DNA from: Paraburkholderia sp. C35
GTDB taxonomy: Bacteria > Pseudomonadota > Gammaproteobacteria > Burkholderiales > Burkholderiaceae
DNA: 37,229 nucleotides
NCBI RefSeq assembly: GCF_003121405.1
Contig: NZ_QBUY01000093.1
Location: 1-37,229, forward strand
Direction of reading: 5' to 3'
Shown here: one piece after another, positions 1 through 6,616 of the stretch
How the letters are laid out: each line of letters opens with the position of its first letter
How positions within the stretch are numbered: the stretch's first letter is position 1
Position numbers and translations under genes: made by a program
Notes under the pieces: generated by a model
What the model was told of the DNA's origin: nothing
Databases searched by the model: none
Seen by the model: the letters and a program-made list of their open reading frames with translations, nothing else

Positions 1-21
1 GTGTTAGCCCGCTTTCTTTTG

Positions 22-115
22 CCTACTTTTCTTTGCGGCGGCAAAGAAAAGTAGGTGCCGCCCCGCACAGGGGCAACCCAAGCAGACCACTAACAAAAAG
101 CGGACGCCAGCAAAA
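22..115. repeat. Dispersed hairpin repeat, left copy
   Basis: Positions 22-55 form a perfect 15-bp hairpin, with arms CCTACTTTTCTTTGC (22-36) and GCAAAGAAAAGTAGG (41-55) around a GGCG loop. A GC-rich segment with a second small hairpin (CCCC/GGGG) follows to about 97, then a weaker tail to 115. The same element occurs in inverted orientation at 37059-37152: 75 of 76 bases match over 22-97 (the difference is at position 81) and 15 of 18 over 98-115. It lies downstream of the fusA terminator, outside any gene. From memory such elements are common between genes in Burkholderia-type genomes, but that was not checked here. Confidence 0.9.
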
Positions 116-129
116 GCACCACAAACCAT

Positions 130-167
130 AAAAACAAAAAAGGCCCATCCCAACCGGAACAGGCCTT
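130..167 (-). terminator. Rho-independent terminator of fusA
   Basis: Read on the minus strand, AAGGCC (167-162) pairs with GGCCTT (145-140). Inner TTCC/GGGA pairing extends the stem, and a T-rich run (TTTTTTGTTTTT) follows. It lies 22 bases beyond the fusA stop codon. Confidence 0.75.
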
Positions 168-188
168 CGCGCCGAAGCGAAAAAAAAC

Positions 189-2306
189 TTACTTGGACTT
201 CGAATTGATGATCGCCTCAGACACGTTACTCGGCGTCTCAGCGTACTGCTTGAACTCCATCGTGTAAGTCGCACGCCCTTGCGTCAACGAGCGCAACGAA
301 GTGGAGTAACCAAACATCTCAGCCAGCGGCACTTCAGCCCGAACGAGCTTGCCACCACCGCCGGCAATATCCTCCATCCCTTGCACGATGCCGCGTCGTC
401 CGGACAGATCGCCCATCACGTTGCCCATGAAGTCCTCAGGCGTCTCGACTTCGACCGCCATCATCGGCTCGAGCAACACAGGCTTCGCTTTACGCATCGC
501 GTCCTTGAACGCCATCGACCCAGCCATGCGGAACGCGTTTTCATTCGAATCCACATCGTGGTACGAACCAAACGTCAGCGTCACCTTCACATCGACAACC
601 GGATATCCAGCCAGCACGCCCGCCTTGAGCGTCTCCTGAATCCCCTTGTCGACAGCCGGAATGTATTCGCGTGGAATCACGCCGCCCTTGATCGCATCGA
701 CGAATTCGTAGCCCTTGCCCGGATCCGGCTCCAGCGTGATCACGGCATGGCCGTACTGGCCGCGTCCGCCCGATTGCTTGACGAACTTGCCTTCCACGCC
801 TTCCACCTTCGTGCGCACGGTCTCGCGATATGCGACCTGCGGCTTGCCGACCGTCGCCTCGACGCCGAACTCGCGCTTCATCCGGTCGACGAGAATTTCC
901 AGGTGCAACTCGCCCATGCCCGAGATGATGGTCTGACCTGACTCTTCGTCCGTCTGAACGCGGAACGACGGATCTTCCTGTGCGAGACGGTTCAACGCGA
1001 TACCCATCTTCTCCTGGTCGACCTTCGTCTTCGGCTCGACAGCCTGCGAGATCACCGGCTCAGGGAAGATCATCCGCTCGAGAATGATCACGTTGTTCGG
1101 ATCGCACAGCGTGTCGCCCGTCGTCGCTTCCTTCAGGCCGACCGCCGCCGCGATGTCGCCCGCGCGCACTTCCTTGATTTCCTTGCGCTCGTTCGCGTGC
1201 ATCTGAAGAATCCGTCCGAGACGTTCCTTCTTTTCCTTCACCGAGTTGTAGACGGTGTCGCCCGAATTCACCACGCCCGAATACACGCGGAAGAAGATCA
1301 GCTGTCCGACGAACGGGTCCGTCATGATCTTGAACGCGAGCGCGGAGAACGGCTCGTCGTCGCTCGGATGACGTTCCGCTTCGTTGTCGTCTTCGTCGTG
1401 GCCGAGAATCGCGGGCACGTCGATAGGCGAGGGCAGATAGTCGATCACGGCGTCGAGCATGGCCTGCACGCCCTTGTTCTTGAACGCGCTGCCGCACAGC
1501 ATCGGCACGATTTCATTGGCGATGGTGCGCTTGCGCAAGCCCGCCTTGATCTCTTCTTCCGTCAGGCTCTCGTGATCGGTCAGGTACTTTTCGAGCAGTT
1601 CTTCACTCGATTCAGCCGCTGCCTCGACCATCTTTTCGCGCCACTCGTGCGCGAGTTCCTTGAGGTTGTCGGGGATGTCTTCGTACTCGAACTTGATGCC
1701 CTGGCTCTCGTCGTCCCAGACGATCGCCTTCATCTTCACGAGATCGACCACGCCCTGGAAGTGATCTTCCGCGCCGATGGGAATCTGGATGGGCACGGCC
1801 ACGCCTTTCAGACGCTCGCCGATCTGCTTCTGCACACGGAAGAAGTCCGCGCCGACACGGTCCATCTTGTTGACGAACGCAATGCGCGGCACCTTGTACT
1901 TGTTCGCCTGACGCCACACGGTTTCGGACTGCGGCTGCACGCCGCCAACCGAGTCGTACACCATGCACGCGCCGTCGAGCACGCGCATCGAGCGCTCGAC
2001 TTCGATGGTGAAGTCGACGTGTCCCGGCGTGTCGATGATGTTGATGCGGTGTTCCGGATAGTTGCCGGCCATGCCTTTCCAGAAGGCCGTGGTCGCAGCC
2101 GACGTGATCGTGATGCCGCGCTCCTGCTCCTGTTCCATCCAGTCCATCGTCGCCGCGCCGTCGTGAACCTCGCCGATCTTGTGGGTCACGCCGGTGTAGA
2201 AAAGAATGCGTTCGGTGGTGGTGGTCTTGCCGGCATCGATGTGAGCACTGATACCGATGTTCCGATATCGCTCGATAGGAGTCTTGCGGGGCACGTGAAC
2301 CTCCAT
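189..2306 (-). CDS. fusA: Translation elongation factor G (extra copy)
   Basis: EF-G is the ribosomal GTPase that drives translocation of tRNA and mRNA, and with RRF it recycles ribosomes. The 705-residue product has the full family length. The GTPase domain shows G1 AHIDAGKTT (21-29), G3 DTPGHVD (92-98) and G4 NKMD (146-149), followed by the usual domains II to V with no gap or frameshift. The ATG at 2306 gives MEVHVPRKTPIERYRNIG, which matches the canonical N-terminus apart from a short extra lead. The open frame runs on to 2450 but that part is not EF-G-like. No clear Shine-Dalgarno sequence precedes the ATG. rpsL, rpsG and tuf are absent nearby, so this is not the str-operon copy. A second fusA is usual in Burkholderia relatives (established knowledge). 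Whether it is a specialised isoform cannot be told from sequence alone. Confidence 0.96.
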   Translation of the reverse strand: MEVHVPRKTPIERYRNIGISAHIDAGKTTTTERILFYTGVTHKIGEVHDGAATMDWMEQEQERGITITSAATTAFWKGMAGNYPEHRINIIDTPGHVDFTIEVERSMRVLDGACMVYDSVGGVQPQSETVWRQANKYKVPRIAFVNKMDRVGADFFRVQKQIGERLKGVAVPIQIPIGAEDHFQGVVDLVKMKAIVWDDESQGIKFEYEDIPDNLKELAHEWREKMVEAAAESSEELLEKYLTDHESLTEEEIKAGLRKRTIANEIVPMLCGSAFKNKGVQAMLDAVIDYLPSPIDVPAILGHDEDDNEAERHPSDDEPFSALAFKIMTDPFVGQLIFFRVYSGVVNSGDTVYNSVKEKKERLGRILQMHANERKEIKEVRAGDIAAAVGLKEATTGDTLCDPNNVIILERMIFPEPVISQAVEPKTKVDQEKMGIALNRLAQEDPSFRVQTDEESGQTIISGMGELHLEILVDRMKREFGVEATVGKPQVAYRETVRTKVEGVEGKFVKQSGGRGQYGHAVITLEPDPGKGYEFVDAIKGGVIPREYIPAVDKGIQETLKAGVLAGYPVVDVKVTLTFGSYHDVDSNENAFRMAGSMAFKDAMRKAKPVLLEPMMAVEVETPEDFMGNVMGDLSGRRGIVQGMEDIAGGGGKLVRAEVPLAEMFGYSTSLRSLTQGRATYTMEFKQYAETPSNVSEAIINSKSK

Positions 2307-2384
2307 GGAGTAGGCGCGCCGGTGAATGGCGCCGGGCTTGCGGACTGCGGCCCGGCCGATCTCGGTGCTGCTGGTGAGACTATA

Positions 2385-2413
2385 AGAATAGCGTGTCGCC
2401 CAGGCTTTTGCAG
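2385..2413 (-). promoter_or_regulatory. Candidate sigma-70 promoter of fusA
   Basis: On the minus strand, CTGCAA (2413-2408) and TATTCT (2390-2385) are separated by 17 bp, about 80 bp upstream of the fusA ATG. The -35 match is poor (3 of 6) and the -10 is moderate (4 of 6), so this is only a candidate. Confidence 0.3.
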
Positions 2414-2469
2414 GAATCCTGCCAGAAGCCGCCGGCGCAGCAGCCCGCACTACGTTGCGGCGCGGCGCA

Positions 2470-2507
2470 AATAAACAAGCCGGCGCGCCTTGCGGCTGCG
2501 CCGGCTT
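2470..2507 (-). terminator. Terminator of the DUF192 gene
   Basis: A 10-bp stem, AAGCCGGCGC (2477-2486) with GCGCCGGCTT (2498-2507), is followed on the minus strand by GTTTATTT. It lies 39 bases after the DUF192 stop codon and upstream of the fusA promoter region, so it separates the two transcription units. Confidence 0.75.
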
Positions 2508-2546
2508 CTATCCGGTCCGGATGCGTATGACGGGCGGCGTGCGCGC

Positions 2547-3062
2547 TTATTGCGGCGCCGGCAAGCCCTGAATCTTCATACCGGGCTTGATGCCCTTCGA
2601 CGTGAACCAGCCCTTGCTCATCTCCAGCGCATAAACGCCGTTGTTCTTCGGGCAATGGTTGTTGGTGGTTTCCGCCTGCATCTCGTCGATGTCGGTGACC
2701 GTGCCGTCGGCGCGCATGAATGCGATCGACAGCGGAATCAAGGTGTTCTTCATCCAGAAGCAGTGCACGGCATTTTCGCCGAACACGAACAGCATGCCTT
2801 CGTTCGGCGCGAGTTCCGAGCGGTACATCAAACCCTGCTCGCGATCGGCATCGTTCGCGGCGACGGCGGCGTCGATCACGTACATGCCTGCCGTCAGTTT
2901 GGCGCGCGGAAACTCACCGGGCTGCTTCGCGCCCTGGGGCATCTGCTGCGCGTGCGCATCGCGCACGGATATCGTCATGAACGACAACATCACGAAGGCG
3001 GCAACAGGGAATGCAATGGCAATCGCGAGACGCGCGATCAGCGGGCGCAATGAAAATCGCAC
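2547..3062 (-). CDS. Exported DUF192 family protein
   Basis: DUF192 proteins are small extracytoplasmic domains of unknown biochemical function, common in proteobacteria. The GTG at 3062 is chosen because AGGAG lies 8 nt upstream. It gives 171 residues, beginning with a positively charged N-terminus and a hydrophobic stretch that ends near DAHAQQ, a typical signal peptide. The open frame extends upstream to 3143, but that part overlaps a terminator. The family signature is clear: REQGLMYR, then GMLFVF, FWMKNT, LSIAF and a closing KPGMKIQ. It appears to be monocistronic, between its own terminator and that of the upstream 63-residue gene. The function cannot be inferred from neighbours. Confidence 0.85.
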   Translation of the reverse strand: MRFSLRPLIARLAIAIAFPVAAFVMLSFMTISVRDAHAQQMPQGAKQPGEFPRAKLTAGMYVIDAAVAANDADREQGLMYRSELAPNEGMLFVFGENAVHCFWMKNTLIPLSIAFMRADGTVTDIDEMQAETTNNHCPKNNGVYALEMSKGWFTSKGIKPGMKIQGLPAPQ

Positions 3063-3109
3063 GGTGTGGCTCCTGACTAAATATGAACCGCGAATGTTAC
3101 GCGAGCGCG

Positions 3110-3151
3110 TCAAAAACAAAAAGGCAGAGAGCCTTGCGGCCATCTGCCTTT
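3110..3151 (-). terminator. Terminator of the Ala/Lys/His-rich gene
   Basis: On the minus strand AAAGGCAGA (3151-3143) pairs with TCTGCCTTT (3128-3120), followed by TTTTTGTTTTT. It lies 55 bases after the stop of the 63-residue gene and just upstream of the DUF192 start. Confidence 0.8.
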
Positions 3152-3206
3152 CAACGCCGTAAGAACGGCAAACCAGCTAGTTCTTGACTGCGTTATTGCA
3201 ACAAAC

Positions 3207-3398
3207 TTATTCCGAAGCTGCCGAAGCCGCTGCTGCAGCTGCTGCCTTCTTGTGCGACTTCTTGTGTGCCTTCTTCGTTGCCTTGTGCGACGAAGCTGCT
3301 GCTGCCGGAGCAGCCGAAGCTGCTTCCGGTGCCGAAGCTTGTGCGAATGCTGCCGTTGCGAAGAGGCCAGCGACCAGAGCGGCGATCAGTTTGTTCAT
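3207..3398 (-). CDS. Small exported Ala/Lys/His-rich protein
   Basis: This 63-residue protein starts with a textbook Sec signal peptide, MNKLIAALVAGLFATAAFA, probably cleaved before Gln20-Ala. The mature part is almost only Ala, Ser, Lys, His, Pro and Glu, with a basic core KKAHKKSHKK flanked by poly-Ala. GAGGAT lies 9 nt before the ATG, and a strong terminator follows, so it is a real single-gene unit. The composition recalls acid-shock (Asr-like) and histone H1-like lysine/alanine-rich proteins, but the protein is too short and simple for homology to be claimed. Small exported proteins of this type are frequent in Burkholderia relatives (recollection). Its function is unknown. Confidence 0.8.
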   Translation of the reverse strand: MNKLIAALVAGLFATAAFAQASAPEAASAAPAAAASSHKATKKAHKKSHKKAAAAAAASAASE

Positions 3399-3804
3399 TT
3401 TGTGAATCCTCAGCTTTAGTTAATTAACCAAATGACCCGGTTAGATTGGAGTCATGTCGTTAAACGTGCCGTCCACCTTTCGGTTGACATCCGCATCGAA
3501 CAAATTTTTCTTTGCGGCTGCGAGCGTTCAGACGCCTTGAGACATGTCGTTGGAGCGGCTTGTGTCAAGGCTCTTGAGGCTGAATGCCGGACAGCTTCAT
3601 CGGCATCTGCGTCAACTAACGCATGGACTTGCAACGCGGTTGACGAAAATTTTCAGGAAATTTTCAAGTTTGATAACGCGTCGCGAAATGAGAGTTTCTG
3701 GCGCTTTTCGTGGGTATTTTTCAAAGCGCGCTTCTGAATAGAAAACGTATTTCGATACAAAGGTTTAGCGAATATCAATGCGCATTTTTCAGGCACATGG
3801 ATAG
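3399..3804. other. Long AT-richer intergenic region, no gene seen
   Basis: These 406 bases between the 63-residue gene and rluE are visibly richer in A/T than the surroundings. No convincing coding frame was found. The region must hold the promoter of the small gene, but I see no good -35/-10 pair. An inverted repeat GCGCTTT/AAAGCGC (about 3700-3731) lies downstream of rluE but lacks a T-run. A 13-nt stretch at 3506-3518 equals part of the hairpin repeat at 27-39. Confidence 0.5.
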
Positions 3805-4374
3805 CTACGCGATGCCATCCCAGGGCGCACGCGAAGACAGTTCGATGGTCTCGCCAGGCTGCAATCCAAGCGAAAAAATATCGAGCGCGCCAACACCGAC
3901 CCGCACGAGACGCAGTGTCGGAAAGCCGACGGCCGCCGTCATGCGACGCACCTGACGGTTCTTGCCTTCGGTGATCGATAGCTCGATCCACGTGGTGGGA
4001 ATCGCTGCGCGAAAGCGGATGGGCGGCGTGCGTGCCCATAGCGCATCGCCGGGTTCGACGAACTCCGCGCGACATGGGCGCGTCACGTAATCGCCGAGAT
4101 CGACGCCGCGCGCGAGCATCTTCAGATGCTTGTCTTCAGGCGCGCCTTCGACTTGCGCCCAATAGCGCTTCACCAGTTTGTGCCGCGGCTCTGCAATGCG
4201 CGCCTGCAATGCGCCGTCGTCGGTAAGCAGCAGCAGGCCTTCGCTGTCGGAGTCGAGCCGGCCCGCCGGATAAACGCCGGGCGTCTTGACCCAGTCGGCC
4301 AGCGATGCGCGCGTTTCGTGCGCGGAAAACTGGCAGATCGTGCCGAATGGCTTGTTGAGAGCGAGCAGAGTCAT
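3805..4374 (-). CDS. rluE: 23S rRNA pseudouridine synthase, RluE-like
   Basis: This is a pseudouridine synthase of the RsuA/RluB/E/F family. RluE modifies U2457 of 23S rRNA in E. coli. The 189-residue product has no N-terminal S4 domain, which fits RluE. The catalytic motif GRLDSDSEGLLLLT (38-51) carries the presumed nucleophile Asp41. The second conserved block, EGKNRQVRRMTAAVGFPTLR, is near 135-154. The order and wording of the motifs (GVYPAGRLD, GALQARI, PPIRFR, IPTTW) follow E. coli RluE closely. The ATG at 4374 has no clear ribosome binding site. It is divergent from icd, with a 339-bp spacer carrying a striking palindrome. Confidence 0.9.
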   Translation of the reverse strand: MTLLALNKPFGTICQFSAHETRASLADWVKTPGVYPAGRLDSDSEGLLLLTDDGALQARIAEPRHKLVKRYWAQVEGAPEDKHLKMLARGVDLGDYVTRPCRAEFVEPGDALWARTPPIRFRAAIPTTWIELSITEGKNRQVRRMTAAVGFPTLRLVRVGVGALDIFSLGLQPGETIELSSRAPWDGIA

Positions 4375-4713
4375 GCGAGGACAAGAGGCAGGGCGCGGGG
4401 CGTGCCGGCGGGCGGCGCGGATGCGAATGGCGAGATTTTAAAGCATATTTTGGAGCGTCGTGTCGCATGTCTTATATAAGATATAAGACGTTGAGCATAT
4501 TTCGACGCTGCGCTGCGGGGTTGCCCGCCTACGTGCACGTCCCGCGCGCGTGCCGGTGCCGGTGTGGGCTAGAATAGCCGCCTGGCCGCTTGCTGCATCG
4601 GTTTCTGGCATCAGCACCTGCATTGGCGCGGCATCGCATCGCGCGCGAGGGAAGCGCCCCGTTTTCGCATTTCCAACCTGTTCTCACAGACCAGCTACCA
4701 CTGGAGTCCGATC
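4375..4713. other. Divergent rluE/icd regulatory region
   Basis: This 339-bp spacer has no gene. It holds the palindrome at 4469-4489, a -10-like TAAAAT for rluE on the minus strand (inside 4435-4445), a possible icd -10 TAGAAT at 4570-4575 without a good -35, and the icd ribosome binding site TGGAG at 4702-4706. If TAGAAT is used, the icd leader is about 135 nt. Confidence 0.5.
4469..4489. promoter_or_regulatory. Perfect palindrome, candidate operator
   Basis: GTCTTATAT (4469-4477), the spacer AAG and ATATAAGAC (4481-4489) form a perfect 9-bp inverted repeat in otherwise GC-rich DNA. It is 245 bp upstream of icd and 95 bp upstream of rluE. The symmetry suits a dimeric helix-turn-helix repressor such as a GntR-family regulator of central metabolism. 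The regulator's identity is inference. Confidence 0.6.
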
Positions 4714-5970
4714 ATGGCGTATCAGCACATCACGGTTCCGGCTGACGGTGACAAGATCACCGTCAATCCGGATTTCTCGCTCAACGTTTCCGACCAGCCG
4801 ATCATCCCGTACATCGAGGGTGACGGCACGGGCGTCGACATAACGCCCGTGATGATCAAGGTCGTCGATGCAGCCGTCGAAAAAGCGTACGGCGGCAAGA
4901 AGAAGATCCACTGGATGGAAATCTTCGCGGGCGAGAAGGCGACCAAGGTTTATGGTCCCGATGTGTGGCTGCCGGACGAAACGCTCGAAGTCGTGAAGGA
5001 ATACCTCGTGTCGATCAAGGGTCCGCTCACGACGCCCGTCGGCGGCGGCATCCGTTCGCTGAACGTCACGCTGCGCCAGGAGCTCGACCTGTACGTGTGC
5101 CTGCGTCCCGTGCAGTACTTCAAGGGCGTGCCGTCGCCGCTGCGCGAGCCGGAGAAGGTCAACATGGTGATCTTCCGCGAGAACTCGGAAGACATCTACG
5201 CAGGCATCGAATGGCCGGCGGGTTCGCCTGAAGCAAAGAAGGTCATCCAGTTCCTGCGCGACGAAATGGGCGTGAAGAAAATCCGCTTCCCCGATTCGTC
5301 CGGCATCGGCGTCAAGCCGGTGTCGCGCGAAGGCACGGAGCGTCTGGTGCGCAAGGCGATCCAGTATGCGATCGACCACGATCGCCGCACGGTCACGCTG
5401 GTGCACAAGGGCAACATCATGAAGTACACGGAAGGCGCTTTCCGTGACTATGGTTATGCGCTCGCGCAAAAAGAGTTCGGCGCGGAACTGATCGATGGCG
5501 GCCCGTGGATGAAGGTGAAAAATCCGAAGACGGGCAACGACGTCGTCGTCAAGGATGTGATCGCCGATGCATTCCTGCAGCAGATCCTGCTGCGTCCCGC
5601 TGAATACGATGTCATCGCCACGCTCAATCTGAACGGCGACTACATCTCGGATGCACTCGCGGCGCAAGTTGGTGGCATTGGTATCGCGCCGGGCGCGAAC
5701 ATGTCGGATACCGTCGCGATGTTCGAAGCGACGCACGGCACGGCGCCGAAGTATGCGGGCAAGGACTACGTGAATCCGGGCTCGGAAATCCTGTCGGCGG
5801 AAATGATGTTGCGTCACATCGGCTGGACGGAAGCGGCGGACGTGATTCTGCAGTCGATGGAAAAATCGATTCTGTCCAAGCGCGTCACGTACGACTTCGC
5901 GCGTCTGATGGAAGGCGCAACGCAGGTGTCGTGCTCGGGCTTCGGTCAGGTGATGATCGACAATATGTGA
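4714..5970 (+). CDS. icd: NADP-dependent isocitrate dehydrogenase
   Basis: This TCA-cycle enzyme oxidatively decarboxylates isocitrate to 2-oxoglutarate with NADP. Its 418 residues match the dimeric E. coli type (416). The substrate loop GGIRSLNV carries Ser115, the counterpart of the serine phosphorylated by the AceK kinase in E. coli. RENSEDIYAG is at 155-164. The coenzyme site reads HGTAPKYAG with a later TYDFARL, the Lys-Tyr and Tyr/Arg set that marks NADP rather than NAD preference. The start is supported by TGGAG 7 nt before the ATG. A strong terminator follows, so icd is monocistronic. Control may act through the upstream palindrome (inference). Confidence 0.97.
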   Translation: MAYQHITVPADGDKITVNPDFSLNVSDQPIIPYIEGDGTGVDITPVMIKVVDAAVEKAYGGKKKIHWMEIFAGEKATKVYGPDVWLPDETLEVVKEYLVSIKGPLTTPVGGGIRSLNVTLRQELDLYVCLRPVQYFKGVPSPLREPEKVNMVIFRENSEDIYAGIEWPAGSPEAKKVIQFLRDEMGVKKIRFPDSSGIGVKPVSREGTERLVRKAIQYAIDHDRRTVTLVHKGNIMKYTEGAFRDYGYALAQKEFGAELIDGGPWMKVKNPKTGNDVVVKDVIADAFLQQILLRPAEYDVIATLNLNGDYISDALAAQVGGIGIAPGANMSDTVAMFEATHGTAPKYAGKDYVNPGSEILSAEMMLRHIGWTEAADVILQSMEKSILSKRVTYDFARLMEGATQVSCSGFGQVMIDNM

Positions 5971-5997
5971 GCGTGGCTTTAGCGCTTTCTACGTGAA

Positions 5998-6027
5998 CAA
6001 AACCCCGGCGCGCCGGGGTTTTGTTTT
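5998..6027 (+). terminator. Terminator of icd
   Basis: A perfect 13-bp inverted repeat, CAAAACCCCGGCG/CGCCGGGGTTTTG (5998-6023), is followed by TTTT. It lies 27 bases after the icd stop and insulates icd from the copper genes. Confidence 0.9.
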
Positions 6028-6114
6028 GCGCGATCGTCCCCGGCGTGGCGACCTGGCTGCGTTATGATCGACTCTCTCTCTTTTGCATTCGCGCATCCGC
6101 TTCGACAGACCAGC

Positions 6115-6471
6115 ATGAAATCGTTGTGGCGCATTCTCGTCGTGTTGACGCTCGTCCTGCTCGGTATGCAGGGCGCGTCTGCGTGCGAGCATCATCACGG
6201 CGATGCGGCGCGCACCATGCGCATGCAACAGGTCAGGCAAGCGAGCGTGGTTCATTGCGCGACATCAATGAACATGGACGACGCCAGTTCATCGTGTCAT
6301 CGCACGCATTCGCTGTGCTGCATGAGCGCGTGTGGTGCGCATTGCAGTGCGTTGCTGTCGGCTATCGGCGTCACGGCGCGCGTCGCGTCGTCGGATGTGC
6401 CGGCGACGGGTAGCGATCCCGCCCGCACGAGCGTGACTCGCGCACCGCCCGTGCGTCCGCCTATCGTGTGA
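6115..6471 (+). CDS. Small secreted Cys/His-rich protein, copper-associated
   Basis: This 118-residue product starts with a signal peptide, MKSLWRILVVLTLVLLG, and is probably cleaved near ASA23-Cys24. A lipoprotein fate at Cys24 is possible, but the lipobox would be poor. The mature part has seven cysteines (24, 48, 61, 68, 69, 73, 77) with interspersed histidines (EHHHGD, CHRTHSLCCMSACGAHC), a strong metal-ligand pattern. The C-terminal third is Pro/Ser/Thr-rich and featureless. The ATG at 6115 was chosen over the frame start at 6064 because only it gives an N-terminal signal peptide. A -10-like TATGAT is at 6063-6068. It is 145 bp upstream of a multicopper oxidase, so a role in periplasmic copper binding or sensing (compare CopL-type proteins) is likely but unproven. 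Confidence 0.7.
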   Translation: MKSLWRILVVLTLVLLGMQGASACEHHHGDAARTMRMQQVRQASVVHCATSMNMDDASSSCHRTHSLCCMSACGAHCSALLSAIGVTARVASSDVPATGSDPARTSVTRAPPVRPPIV

Positions 6472-6616
6472 CCGTTCGATGCCGGCGCTTGCCGGAGCAA
6501 CGCGCCCAAGCGAAGCGTGAACGAGACCGTTGCGTCCGCTTCCGTCACGTTACGTCACACGATCCATGCGCCGCGCGCAACCAGATTGCCGCGACGCATC
6601 AGCAAGGAAACGATCC

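Noticed and set aside
3506..3518. 13-nt match to the hairpin repeat (same as 27-39)
   Set aside because: It is too short and lacks the second arm, so a decayed copy cannot be told from chance.
3700..3731. GCGCTTT/AAAGCGC inverted repeat after rluE
   Set aside because: It was considered as the rluE terminator, but the stem is short, the loop is 18 nt and no T-run follows on the minus strand.
3432..3737. 101-codon frame on the plus strand in the AT-richer intergenic region
   Set aside because: It has no ribosome binding site, no promoter and a translation without family resemblance.
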